Source: Aquabacter sediminis
GTDB lineage: Bacteria > Pseudomonadota > Alphaproteobacteria > Rhizobiales > Xanthobacteraceae
Direction of reading: 5' to 3'
Length of the DNA: 64,000 nucleotides
Assembly (NCBI RefSeq): GCF_028863665.1
Contig: NZ_JARBFX010000001.1
Location: forward strand, 124,001 to 188,000
The translations under genes were made by a program, and so were the position numbers. Below, piece after piece: positions 8,840-17,501 of this stretch. Every line of letters begins with the position of its first letter. Position 1 is the first letter of the stretch. Below the pieces are notes generated by a model, which saw nothing but the letters and a program-made list of their open reading frames with translations, made no database searches and was not told where the DNA came from.

Positions 8840-11131
8840 TTGCCCTTGCGCATTCGACGTCGCTCCTCCAAATACGGCCTCGCTGCCAGAAAAGAAATTC
8901 AGGCACAAACGTGCAGCGGCGCTACGGAGGCTGAAATTCCCAGGCGTTCGGGCGCCGTAGCCCACACCTTTACTTTCGCCACCGCGGCAGCGGTGTCGGT
9001 CATTCTCGTCTGCCTGCTGGCCCTGGTGGTGCTGGTCATGGTCGATCGGGACCGGCGCGCTCTGCGTGCCGAGCAAAGAGAAGTGCGTGCCGCGCTCCAC
9101 CACCATGCGGAGGTGATGAACCGCACCCTTGCGCTGTTGGCCGAGGAAGCAGGACCCATTGCTGTCTCCCGCAGGGACGCCGCTTACCAGATCCACGACC
9201 GCCTGGCGGCCCCCCTGTTTCAGCGTTACTCCTATGAGCGCACCTACCTCGTGGATGGCAGCGGCACCGTGCTTTATGCCACCTCCGACGGGGACCCGGT
9301 GTCCGATCCGGCAAGCTTCGAGGCCCTGCGGAACACGTTCCGCCGCCTGACGTCCGAGCCAACCACACTTGCCGAAGGCGGCAGGGAAGGGATCCTGGTG
9401 GACGGTAACACGGTGGGCCTTGCCACGGTTCGCCGCATGTCATCGGCGGGAGAGACGGGGCCGCATACCCTATACCTGATCGCCGTGGACTTGCTGGACC
9501 GGGACCTCCTTGGCCAGATCGAAAGCCGCGTCGGGGTCCAGGACCTGCGCCTCACCGCCGAGCCCGCGGCGCAGGCGAGCGAGAATGGCATCGCATTGGC
9601 CTCGGTGAACGACACCGGCATGATCAAACTGCTGCTGGCGTGGCGGTCGGAGCGGTCCGACTGGATGTCGCTGGAGCGCGTGACGCCCATGGTGGCGCTG
9701 CTGTCCTCGCTGCTGCTGGCAATCTGCGTCACCCTGCTGGTCCGTGCCCGACGCTATAGCCGGGCGCTTGCCTCCAGCGAAGCCCGCGCCCGCGCGCTCG
9801 CCTCGCGGGACTACCTGACCGGCCTTCACAATCGGGGCCATTTCATCGGCGAACTGACGCGTCAGGTGGACGGACTGAAGGAGGGGGAGAGCCTCGCCCT
9901 TCTCTTCATCGACCTCGACGGCTTCAAGGACATCAACGACACACTGGGCCACTCTGTCGGCGATGACCTTCTGCGGCATGTGGCCGAGAACATTCGCGAC
10001 TGCCTCGGGTCCGACGGCCTGACGGCGCGGTTCGGCGGCGACGAGTTCGTGGTGTACCTGACGCCAGACGGCATCCAGAAAGCCTTCGACTTGGCCCCCC
10101 GCCTCCTGGAGGCGGTGCAGGTCCCCTTTGACGCCGAAGGCCACGGGCTGAGCGTCGGCGCCTCCATCGGCATGGCGTTCGCGCCCGAGCATGCCACCGA
10201 GGCGCGCGAGTTGATGCGACTTGCCGACATTGCCCTCTACCGGGCCAAGGAGGAGGGACGGGGGATCTTCCGGGTCTTCGAGAAGCAGTTGGAAGTGGAG
10301 GTCCGCAACCGCCGCTCTGTCGAGCAGGAGCTGGAAAACGCCATCGCCCGTGGTCAATTGCTGCTGATGTTCCAGCCCATCATAGAGGTCGAGGGCGAAC
10401 GGATCGTGGGGTTTGAGGCGCTGGTTCGATGGCAGCACCCGGTACGGGGCCTGCTGCTGCCGGAGGCCTTCGTGCCCGTGGCCGAGCGCACGCGGCTCAT
10501 GCCCAGTCTTGATCGCTGGGTCCTGCGGGAGGCGTGCCGGCTGGGGCGCGACCTGCCAGGCGTGTCCATCGCGGTCAACATGTCCGCGGTGAGCCTGCGC
10601 CAGATCGATCTGGCCGACCGGATCCTGGAGATTCTCCAGGAGGAAGCCTTCGATCCGACGCGGCTGGAAATCGAAATCACGGAGAGCGCCCTGTTCCAGA
10701 CCACGGGTCATACGGGCCCCGCGCTCCTCCGCCTCCGGGAGGCGGGGGTGCGGATTGCGCTCGATGACTTTGGCACGGGGCACGCCTCCCTCATCCATGT
10801 GCGTCACGTGCCGGTCACCAAGATCAAGATCGACAGGTCGTTCATTTCCAACCTGGGGGTGGACCGGGACGCGGCCTCCATCGTGGAATATGTGGTGCGC
10901 CTTGGCCGTGCGCTGGGGATCGTGCTCACTGCCGAAGGTGTGGAGACGCGGGAGCAATTGCGGTTCCTGCGTGCCTTCGGGGCCCAGCAGGCGCAGGGCT
11001 ATCTGTTCGCTCCGCCCTTGGCCATCGGGGTTGCCCGCGCCATGCTGGCGGCGCAGGATATCCAGCCGCCGCAGGCCGGCGCCCAACGTCGCCTCGTCGA
11101 TCCGCCGTCCGGAACCGATGCCGTTTCCTGA
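8840..11131 (+). CDS. Membrane-bound GGDEF-EAL cyclic-di-GMP signalling protein
   Basis: This is a 763-residue inner-membrane protein. One membrane helix lies at about 48-68 and another at about 282-302; they enclose a ~210-residue periplasmic sensor that contains a YERTYLVDGSGTVLYATSDG strand like CHASE4/cache sensors. The cytoplasmic GGDEF domain (about 318-485) has the intact signature GGDEF near residue 398. No RxxD inhibitory site sits before it (the segment reads CLGSDGLTARF). The EAL domain (about 500-750) has EALVRW near 525 and the DDFGTGHASL metal segment. Both activities look possible. The predicted start is TTG at 8840, 20 bases after mgtE; later starts cannot be excluded. Confidence 0.88.
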   Translation: MPLRIRRRSSKYGLAARKEIQAQTCSGATEAEIPRRSGAVAHTFTFATAAAVSVILVCLLALVVLVMVDRDRRALRAEQREVRAALHHHAEVMNRTLALLAEEAGPIAVSRRDAAYQIHDRLAAPLFQRYSYERTYLVDGSGTVLYATSDGDPVSDPASFEALRNTFRRLTSEPTTLAEGGREGILVDGNTVGLATVRRMSSAGETGPHTLYLIAVDLLDRDLLGQIESRVGVQDLRLTAEPAAQASENGIALASVNDTGMIKLLLAWRSERSDWMSLERVTPMVALLSSLLLAICVTLLVRARRYSRALASSEARARALASRDYLTGLHNRGHFIGELTRQVDGLKEGESLALLFIDLDGFKDINDTLGHSVGDDLLRHVAENIRDCLGSDGLTARFGGDEFVVYLTPDGIQKAFDLAPRLLEAVQVPFDAEGHGLSVGASIGMAFAPEHATEARELMRLADIALYRAKEEGRGIFRVFEKQLEVEVRNRRSVEQELENAIARGQLLLMFQPIIEVEGERIVGFEALVRWQHPVRGLLLPEAFVPVAERTRLMPSLDRWVLREACRLGRDLPGVSIAVNMSAVSLRQIDLADRILEILQEEAFDPTRLEIEITESALFQTTGHTGPALLRLREAGVRIALDDFGTGHASLIHVRHVPVTKIKIDRSFISNLGVDRDAASIVEYVVRLGRALGIVLTAEGVETREQLRFLRAFGAQQAQGYLFAPPLAIGVARAMLAAQDIQPPQAGAQRRLVDPPSGTDAVS

Positions 11132-11266
11132 ACGCCGCAAACCTGACCACCTGCATATTCAGGTTGAATAAACGGCCATTCGTTTTATTTTTGTCGCGCC
11201 CCGGGCAGTGGAACCCGCCGCAGGCGTCGCCGCGCAAAATGGTCGAGGGGCTGGAGGAGATCGCTC

Positions 11267-12439
11267 ATGTTGTCCAACTCCCATCGTGGCTTCGACTTCG
11301 ACCTCGGCGAGACCGCCGACATGCTGCGCGACACGGTGCGCGCCTTCGCCGATGACAAGATCGCCCCGCGCGCCGACGAGATCGACAAGACCAACCAGTT
11401 CCCCCGGGACCTGTGGCCGCAGCTCGGCGATCTCGGACTGCTGGGGATTACGGTCGAGGAGGAATATGGCGGATCGGGGCTCGGCTATCTCGAGCACGTC
11501 ATCGCCATGGAGGAAATCAGCCGCGCCTCCGCCTCGGTGGGCCTGTCCTATGGCGCCCATTCCAACCTGTGCGTGAACCAGATCCGGCGCAACGGGTCCG
11601 CCGATCAGAAGGCCCGCTATCTCCCCAAGCTCATTTCCGGCGAGCATGTGGGCGCGCTCGCCATGTCGGAGCCGGGCGCCGGCTCAGACGTGGTGTCCAT
11701 GCGCACCCGCGCCGAAAAGAAGGGCGACCGGTACATTCTCAACGGCTCCAAGATGTGGATCACCAATGGTCCCATCGCCGAGACCCTGGTTGTCTATGCC
11801 AAGACCGATCCCAATGCCGGCCCGCGCGGCATGACGGCCTTCCTGATCGAGAAGGGCTTCAAGGGCTTCTCCACGGCGCAGAAGCTGGACAAGCTGGGCA
11901 TGCGCGGCTCCGATACGGGCGAGCTGGTGTTCGAGGATTGCGAGGTGCCGGAGGAGAACGTGCTCGGCGAGGTGGGCCGTGGGGTCAACGTCCTCATGTC
12001 CGGTCTCGACTATGAGCGCGCCGTCCTCGCCGCCGGCCCGGTGGGCATCATGCAGGCCTGCATGGATGTGGTGCTCCCCTATGTCCATGAGCGCAAGCAG
12101 TTCGGCCAGCCCATCGGCACCTTCCAGCTGATGCAGGGCAAGATCGCCGACATGTATGTGACCATGAATGCGGTGCGCGCCTATGTCTATGCGGTGGCCC
12201 GCGCCTGCGACCGTGGCGCCACCACCCGGGAGGACGCGGCCGGCGCCATCCTCTTTGCCGCCGAAAAGGCCACCTGGATGGCGCTGGAGGCGATCCAGAC
12301 CTTGGGGGGCAACGGCTATATCAACGACTATCCCACCGGCCGCCTGCTGCGCGACGCCAAGCTCTACGAGATCGGCGCGGGCACCAGCGAGATTCGCCGC
12401 ATGCTGATCGGACGCGAACTGTTCGACAAGACCGCGTGA
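11267..12439 (+). CDS. ivd: Isovaleryl-CoA dehydrogenase-like acyl-CoA dehydrogenase
   Basis: This is a 390-residue FAD acyl-CoA dehydrogenase. The closest recognisable type is isovaleryl-CoA dehydrogenase of leucine breakdown: the catalytic Glu falls in [13 protein letters not shown] (E250), the position used by IVD, instead of the C-terminal Glu used by medium- and short-chain enzymes. Other motifs are [17 protein letters not shown] (flavin/substrate contact), [20 protein letters not shown], and the C-terminal [22 protein letters not shown] and [17 protein letters not shown] precedes the ATG. The usual partners (methylcrotonyl-CoA carboxylase, HMG-CoA lyase) are not next to it, so the exact substrate is an inference. 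Confidence 0.9.
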   Translation: MLSNSHRGFDFDLGETADMLRDTVRAFADDKIAPRADEIDKTNQFPRDLWPQLGDLGLLGITVEEEYGGSGLGYLEHVIAMEEISRASASVGLSYGAHSNLCVNQIRRNGSADQKARYLPKLISGEHVGALAMSEPGAGSDVVSMRTRAEKKGDRYILNGSKMWITNGPIAETLVVYAKTDPNAGPRGMTAFLIEKGFKGFSTAQKLDKLGMRGSDTGELVFEDCEVPEENVLGEVGRGVNVLMSGLDYERAVLAAGPVGIMQACMDVVLPYVHERKQFGQPIGTFQLMQGKIADMYVTMNAVRAYVYAVARACDRGATTREDAAGAILFAAEKATWMALEAIQTLGGNGYINDYPTGRLLRDAKLYEIGAGTSEIRRMLIGRELFDKTA

Positions 12440-12453
12440 CCTTTTTACCTCCA

Positions 12454-12489
12454 GGCCGCGACAAGGCCAGAAAATATCCTGTCGCGGCC
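12454..12489. repeat. Inverted repeat downstream of the acyl-CoA dehydrogenase gene
   Basis: A 10-bp perfect stem (GGCCGCGACA / TGTCGCGGCC) around a 16-base loop starts 15 bases after the stop codon. No T-run follows, so it is at best a weak or Rho-assisted terminator or an mRNA 3'-end stabiliser. Confidence 0.45.
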
Positions 12490-12585
12490 ACACTATCTGA
12501 GGTGATGGAAGGCTGAGGTTGCTGTCCGCCCCTTTCCCTCCCTGTCCCGAATGTCTAAGCCGGGGCGCGGGGTAGGGAGAGGCAC

Positions 12586-13386
12586 GTGGACGATTTCTTC
12601 ACGTTATCGAAAATCCTTTGGACCCTCGCGGTCCCCTCGAACCTTTTACTCCTGCTCTCCGCCATCGGCTTCGTCATGCTGCTGGTGGGGGTGTGGCGGC
12701 CGGCCATCCTGGCCTTGGCGCTCGGGATTGGAGGGCAGGTGGTGGCGGGCTTCTCGCCGCTCGCCAACTACCTCGTCTCTCCGCTCGAGGAGCGATTCCC
12801 GCCTTTCGTGCCCGACGGGAAGCCCGTGGATGGCATCATCCTGCTGGGCGGGTCGGAGGTGCCGGACATCGCGCTTACGCGCAATGTGCCGGCGGTGAAC
12901 GATGCGGGCGAACGGGTAATCGTCTTCAGCGCCTTGTCGCGGGTTTACCCGGAGGCGCAGCTGGTTTTTTCCGGCGGCTCCGGCGAGCTGGGGGAGAGCG
13001 CGCCCATGGAGGCGCGGGCCATCCGCGCGGCGCTGAAGGACGTGGGCGTGGATCCCGATCGGGTGCTCTATGAGGGACGCTCCCGGAACACGGCGGAAAA
13101 TGCGAGCTTCGTGCGCGCCATGATCGAGCCGAAGCCCGGCGCGCGATGGCTCCTCGTCACCTCGGCCTTCCACATGCCCCGGGCGGTCGGCGCCTTTCGC
13201 GCCGTCGGCTTCCCCGTGATTGCCAGCCCGGTCGACTATCGCACCATTGGCCCGGATGGCCTTGGCACGCCGTTTCTGCGGGCCGCCCAAGGATTGGACC
13301 TGACTGATCTGGCGACCAAGGAATGGGTGGGCCTGGCGGCCTACTATCTGACAGGTCGTACGACGGCACTTTTCCCCGCGCCGTGA
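12586..13386 (+). CDS. YdcF/SanA-like DUF218 membrane protein
   Basis: This is a 266-residue protein of the DUF218 superfamily (ElyC/SanA/YdcF). Two N-terminal membrane helices (about 12-60) precede the DUF218 domain. The domain carries the family landmarks VDGIILLGGSEVPD, LVFSGGSGELGE, YEGRSRNTAENASF and LLVTSAFHMPRAVGAFRAVG. E. coli members affect envelope biogenesis and undecaprenyl-phosphate use, but the biochemical activity is not settled, so no precise role is assigned. The start is GTG at 12586 behind a GGGGTAGGGAGAGG tract. It is convergent with the DUF3253 gene. Confidence 0.85.
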   Translation: MDDFFTLSKILWTLAVPSNLLLLLSAIGFVMLLVGVWRPAILALALGIGGQVVAGFSPLANYLVSPLEERFPPFVPDGKPVDGIILLGGSEVPDIALTRNVPAVNDAGERVIVFSALSRVYPEAQLVFSGGSGELGESAPMEARAIRAALKDVGVDPDRVLYEGRSRNTAENASFVRAMIEPKPGARWLLVTSAFHMPRAVGAFRAVGFPVIASPVDYRTIGPDGLGTPFLRAAQGLDLTDLATKEWVGLAAYYLTGRTTALFPAP

Positions 13387-13399
13387 TGGCGATGCAGCC

Positions 13400-13693
13400 T
13401 CAGTCGTTGCGGGGCAGCCCCAGTCGATAGACGCCCCGGAACTCTTCCGGATCCACCGGCTTGCCTTTTCGGAAGATCATGAGGCGGCCTTCGCGGGCAA
13501 GGGCCACCGCGACCCGGCGCACGAGGGGCAAGGCCCGCTGCCACTGGTCCGGCGGCAAAAGGGCTTGCGCCACCTGCGTGGGGGAGATGGTGCCGGTCTC
13601 TCCGCTTTCGGCGGCGAGAGCCAGGAGGGTGCGGCTCACCTCATCCTCGGCGGGAAGGGGCGCGCGGCTGGTGTCTGCGTCAGGCATGCTCAT
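13400..13693 (-). CDS. DUF3253 protein
   Basis: This is a 97-residue soluble protein matching the small DUF3253 family. Typical features are the opening helix RTLLALAAESGETGTISPTQVAQAL, the winged-helix-like stretch WQRALPLVRRVAVALAREGRLMIFRKGKPVDPEEFRG, and the ending VYRLGLP. The architecture resembles a winged helix, but no function is established. It ends 13 bases from the convergent YdcF-like gene. The start at 13693 gives the family-typical length; a second Met lies two residues later. Confidence 0.75.
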   Translation of the reverse strand: MSMPDADTSRAPLPAEDEVSRTLLALAAESGETGTISPTQVAQALLPPDQWQRALPLVRRVAVALAREGRLMIFRKGKPVDPEEFRGVYRLGLPRND

Positions 13694-14272
13694 GCGCTCC
13701 GTCTGGCATCACAGGCGGCTGCGCGCAAGGCTCGAGCCCTCATTGCCGGCCTGTGGCCCGGTCCCGGTCGCGACCGCATGGAAGAAACGCCGCAGGGCGA
13801 GTCGCTCCATACGGGCGGGGCTTGCATGAGGCTGTGCATTGCACAACGATCGCCATTGCAGTTTGATGAACAATTCATTAATTAACGCGTTTGCGCAGTG
13901 CATCATGCACGTGGCGCTGCGGCGGCCGCGTCAGCGCCACGTAATCAGACCAACACGTCCAACCAAGACACCCAAGGGTATCCTTGTCATCATGACAACC
14001 TCGACCGATCGCTCCTGCTGGTGCTTTGCACGTCGGATGATCGCCGTTTTCCTCGTCGCCATCTGCCTCGTCTATCTTTTTGGCGGTTTTGAGCCGACCC
14101 TCGTCGCAGGCCGGTGAGGCCTGCGCGGTTTTCCCTTTCCTGATGCCTCCCTCGATGGTGGGGAGCCGTCGCTTCGCCTGTGGGCGGCGCGCGGTTCGTA
14201 TGAGCTTGGCCGGCGCCCTGCTGTAAGGTGGGACGCGCCGGGCGGTTCGCGACGGATCGCAGGGAGGGGCAC
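13694..14272. other. 579-bp region without a convincing gene
   Basis: The stretch lies between the divergent DUF3253 and GST genes. Its middle (about 13855-13905) is locally AT-rich for this genome (ATGAACAATTCATTAATTAA), which suggests promoter DNA. On the plus strand a 41-codon open frame at 13992-14117 would encode a Cys-rich N terminus and one membrane helix (RRMIAVFLVAICLVYLFGGF). It has only a weak AAGG upstream and no recognised homologue, so it is noted but not called. No RNA gene is apparent. Confidence 0.4.
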
Positions 14273-14974
14273 ATGACACTCACTTTGATCATCGGCAGCA
14301 AGAATTATTCCTCCTGGTCCATGCGGCCCTGGCTGGCCATGAAGGCTGCCGACCTGGATTTCGAGGAGCAGTTGCTGCTTCTCGACAGCGATCAGTTTCG
14401 CCAGACCGTGCCAGGGCTCGGCGCCGCCGGGCGGGTGCCGGTCCTCGTAGATGGCGAAGACAAGATCTGGGAATCGCTGGCCATTATCGAGCATGTGGCC
14501 GAGCGTTATCCTGATCGCCCCTTCTGGCCCACGGATCGGTCCGCCCGCGCCATGGCTCGGTCAATCGCCGCCGAGATGCATGCCGGCTTCGCGCATCTGC
14601 GCCGTCACCTTCCCATGAATCTGTGGCGCCCGCCGGAGCCGCGGGCATTGAACGAGGGCGTCGAGGCTGATCTTGCCCGCGTCACAGAAATCTGGACCAC
14701 GGCGCGGACGCGGTTCGGCAAGGACGGGCCGTTCCTGTTCGGCCGCTTCAGCGCCGCGGATGCCATGTTCGCCCCGCTCGCCACGCGCCTGCGCACCTAT
14801 GACGTGCCCATGGCGCCGGAGGTGGCGGACTATGTGGCCGCCATCCATGACTATCCCCACTTCATCGCCTGGCGGGATGCCGCGCTCACGGAGACCTGGT
14901 CGGTTCCGGCGGACGAGGTGGACTGGCCCCTGGTCAAGCGCTTTCCGGCGCCGCAACAGGCCCCAAAGGCATGA
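14273..14974 (+). CDS. Glutathione S-transferase family protein
   Basis: This is a 233-residue cytosolic GST-fold protein. The N-terminal thioredoxin-like domain starts TLIIGSKNYSSWSMRPWLAMKAADL, where the Ser/Ser-Trp-Ser region occupies the glutathione-activating position. AAGRVPVLVDG supplies the cis-Pro, and IWESLAIIEHVAERYP is the conserved glutathione gamma-Glu contact. The C-terminal domain is all-helical and includes GPFLFGRFSAADAMFAPLATRL (the N-capping box). The ATG at 14273 follows AGGGAGGGG by a few bases and is preferred over an upstream start at 14228. Its stop overlaps the start of the DUF1489 gene, so the two are cotranscribed. The substrate is unknown. Confidence 0.88.
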   Translation: MTLTLIIGSKNYSSWSMRPWLAMKAADLDFEEQLLLLDSDQFRQTVPGLGAAGRVPVLVDGEDKIWESLAIIEHVAERYPDRPFWPTDRSARAMARSIAAEMHAGFAHLRRHLPMNLWRPPEPRALNEGVEADLARVTEIWTTARTRFGKDGPFLFGRFSAADAMFAPLATRLRTYDVPMAPEVADYVAAIHDYPHFIAWRDAALTETWSVPADEVDWPLVKRFPAPQQAPKA

Positions 14975-15411
14975 GCGCACCGCTCCATCTCATCAAATTG
15001 TGCGTGGGCGCGGAGTCGGTCGAGGACCTCACCGACTGGATCGCCGAGCGCCTCGCCGAGAAGGAAGCGCGCGGCGAGCCGGTGGAGCAGTATCACACCA
15101 CGCGCATGGTGCCGTCCCGCCCCGACGAGCTCAAGGCGGGCGGATCGCTCTATTGGGTCATCAAGGGCGAGGTCTTGTGCCGTCAGGCGCTTTTGGACAT
15201 CCGCCCGTTCGTGGACGGGGAAGGTATCCGCCGCTGCCGGCTGGTGCTGGATCCGCAGGTGGTGCGCGTGGTGCCGCGGCCCTCGCGCCCGTTCCAGGGC
15301 TGGCGCTACCTGAAGGCAGCCGATGCGCCGGCCGATCTCGATGCGGCCCGCAGCGCCCCCGATTTGCCAGAGGCGCTGCAGAAGGAATTGCGGTCCCTCG
15401 GCCTGTTGTGA
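14971..15411 (+). CDS. DUF1489 family protein
   Basis: This is a 146-residue soluble protein of the DUF1489 family, which is found mainly in alphaproteobacteria and has no known activity. Recognisable parts are HLIKLCVGAESVEDL at the N terminus, the TTRMVPSRPDELKAGGSLYWVIKGEVLCRQ core and DPQVVRVVPRPSRPFQGWRYL near the C terminus. The length is typical. It overlaps the GST gene by four bases (ATGA), which implies translational coupling but does not reveal a shared pathway. Confidence 0.85.
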   Translation: MSAPLHLIKLCVGAESVEDLTDWIAERLAEKEARGEPVEQYHTTRMVPSRPDELKAGGSLYWVIKGEVLCRQALLDIRPFVDGEGIRRCRLVLDPQVVRVVPRPSRPFQGWRYLKAADAPADLDAARSAPDLPEALQKELRSLGLL

Positions 15412-15432
15412 GCGCAGAGACCGGGCGCGCGA

Positions 15433-16263
15433 TCAGGCGCTCTTTTCGATCGGCTTGCCGCTGGAGGCCCATTCGGTCCAGGAGCCGTCATAGAGCGCCT
15501 GCGGGCGCTTGCCGACGCTCTCCAGCGCGATCCACAGGATCGCCGCCGACACGCCCGAGCCGCACGAGGTGATGACGGGACGGGAGAGGTCGACCCCCGC
15601 CGCCTCCAATTCCTTGCGCACCACATCCGGCGGCACCAGCTTGCCATCCTGCACCAGGTTCGAGGAGGGCAGGTTCAAGCTCCCGGGGATGTGGCCCGAG
15701 GACAGGTTCGGCCGGGGCTCCGGCGCCTCGCCGGTGAAACGGGCGGCGGCGCGGGCGTCCAGGATTTGGGTCGGGGTGCCGATGGCCTTCTCGATATGGG
15801 CGATGTCAGCCACCACCGAGCGGTCGAGCCGGGAGGTGAAGACCGCCGGCTTGCGGGTTGCGGCGCCCTGATCCAGCGGGCGGTCCTCGGCCATCCATTT
15901 GGTGAGGCCGCCTTCCAGGATCTTCACATCCTGCGCGCCGAAGGCCCGGAAGGTCCACCACACGCGCGGCGCCGAGAACAGGCCGACCGTGTCATAGACG
16001 ACGATCCGCACGCCATCGCCGATGCCGAGCGCGCCGACAGCGGTCGCGAAGTCGCGCGGCTCGGGCAGCATGTGGGGCAGATCGGTGCTGTGGTCGGAGA
16101 TGCCATCCAGGTCGAAGAAGACGGCGCCGGGAATGTGACGCTCCAGGAACTCGGCCTTGCCGTCGCGCTGCGCATTGGGCAGGTACCAGGACGCATCCAC
16201 GATCACGAGATCGGGGGCGTTCAGATTGTCCGCGAGCCATTCGGTGGTGACGAAGATCGACAT
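15433..16263 (-). CDS. sseA: 3-mercaptopyruvate sulfurtransferase (two-rhodanese)
   Basis: This is a 276-residue tandem rhodanese. The N-terminal non-catalytic domain runs to about 140 (VDASWYLP, RHIPGAVFFDLDGISD, RIVVYDTVGLFSAPRVWWTFRAFG). The C-terminal domain carries the active loop CGSGVSAA with the persulfide Cys near residue 230. A CGSG(V/T) loop is typical of mercaptopyruvate rather than thiosulfate sulfurtransferases. The ATG at 16263 gives the family-typical N terminus MSIFVTTEWLADNL. It sits 36 bases downstream of cysK on the same strand, a sensible cysteine-metabolism pair. Confidence 0.92.
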   Translation of the reverse strand: MSIFVTTEWLADNLNAPDLVIVDASWYLPNAQRDGKAEFLERHIPGAVFFDLDGISDHSTDLPHMLPEPRDFATAVGALGIGDGVRIVVYDTVGLFSAPRVWWTFRAFGAQDVKILEGGLTKWMAEDRPLDQGAATRKPAVFTSRLDRSVVADIAHIEKAIGTPTQILDARAAARFTGEAPEPRPNLSSGHIPGSLNLPSSNLVQDGKLVPPDVVRKELEAAGVDLSRPVITSCGSGVSAAILWIALESVGKRPQALYDGSWTEWASSGKPIEKSA

Positions 16264-16299
16264 GGTGGGCCTTCTCAATCGGGCGTTTGGACGCGTCCT

Positions 16300-17331
16300 T
16301 CAGACGAGGACGTTGGGAACCTCGGCCTTGCGCTCCAGCCAGCCGGGAACCGGCAAGGATTTGGACCGCAGGAAGTCCGGGTTGAACAGCTTGGACTGAT
16401 AGCGCGTGCCGTAGTCACAGAGAATGGTGACGATGGTATGCCCCGGCCCCAGTTCCCGCGCGAGGCGGATGGCTCCGGCCACGTTGATGCCCGACGAACC
16501 GCCCAGGCACAGGCCCTCGTGCTCCAGAAGGTCGAAGACGATCGGCACCGCCTCCTCGTCGGGGATCTGATAGGCGAAGTCCAGGGGTGCGCCTTCCAGA
16601 TTGGCGGTGATGCGGCCCTGGCCGATGCCTTCCGTGATGGAGGAGCCTTCGGACTTCAACTGACCTGTCGTGTAGTAGGAATAAAGCGCCGCACCCATGG
16701 GGTCGGCGAGGGCGATCTTGACATTGGGGTTGCGCGCCTTGAGGGCCATGCCGATGCCGGCGAAGGTCCCGCCCGTGCCGACCGCGCAGACGAAGCCGTC
16801 CACCTTGCCGTCGGTCTGGTCCCAGATTTCCGGACCGGTCGTGTCGATATGGGCCTGCCGGTTGGCCACATTGTCGAACTGGTTGGCCCAGACGGCGCCG
16901 TGCGGCTCGGTCTTGGCGAGCGCTTCGGCGAGGCGGCCGGAGACCTTCACGTAATTGTTCGGATTGGAATAGGGAACGGCCGGCACCTCCACCAGAGTGG
17001 CGCCGGCGAGCCTCAGCATGTCCTTCTTTTCCTGGGACTGAGTCTCGGGAATGACGATGACGGTCTTGAACCCGAAGGGTGCCGCCACCAGCGCAAGGCC
17101 AATGCCTGTGTTGCCTGCCGTGCCTTCAACGATCACGCCGCCGGGCTCCAGCGTGCCCTTGTCGATGGCGTCGCGGATGATGCCCAGCGCCGCGCGATCC
17201 TTCACCGATTGTCCGGGATTGAGGAATTCAGCCTTGCCCAGGATCTCGCAGCCGGTCTCCTCGGAGGCCCGCTTGAGGCGGATCAGGGGGGTGTTGCCGA
17301 TGGAGTCCACCAGCCCGTTGCGAATGTTCAT
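16300..17331 (-). CDS. cysK: Cysteine synthase (O-acetylserine sulfhydrylase)
   Basis: This is a 343-residue PLP enzyme making cysteine from O-acetylserine and sulfide. The N terminus is MNIRNGLVDSIGNTPLIRLKR. The PLP lysine is K44 in NPGQSVKDRAA, the substrate loop is EGTAGNTGIG, and the PLP phosphate cup is AVGTGGTFAGIG. GGSSGIN is the C-terminal Ser contact. The start at 17331 is fixed by this N terminus; the frame stays open upstream but is unrelated. The neighbour sseA downstream supports a sulfur-assimilation role. A cystathionine beta-synthase-type reaction cannot be ruled out. Confidence 0.9.
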   Translation of the reverse strand: MNIRNGLVDSIGNTPLIRLKRASEETGCEILGKAEFLNPGQSVKDRAALGIIRDAIDKGTLEPGGVIVEGTAGNTGIGLALVAAPFGFKTVIVIPETQSQEKKDMLRLAGATLVEVPAVPYSNPNNYVKVSGRLAEALAKTEPHGAVWANQFDNVANRQAHIDTTGPEIWDQTDGKVDGFVCAVGTGGTFAGIGMALKARNPNVKIALADPMGAALYSYYTTGQLKSEGSSITEGIGQGRITANLEGAPLDFAYQIPDEEAVPIVFDLLEHEGLCLGGSSGINVAGAIRLARELGPGHTIVTILCDYGTRYQSKLFNPDFLRSKSLPVPGWLERKAEVPNVLV

Positions 17332-17501
17332 GGCACCAACCTCTCGCACGCCGGACGTCATCGCCAGTGCCGCGCCGCCCTGCCGGCCAGGGGAGGGCAT
17401 CTGCCGTCCTTGCTCATTACCCCCATGGTGCGCGTGAAGAAAGGCGAAATCCAACAGAAACGACGGGCGCATTGTCGCTAAGACCGAAGGTTTTCTGTGA
17501 T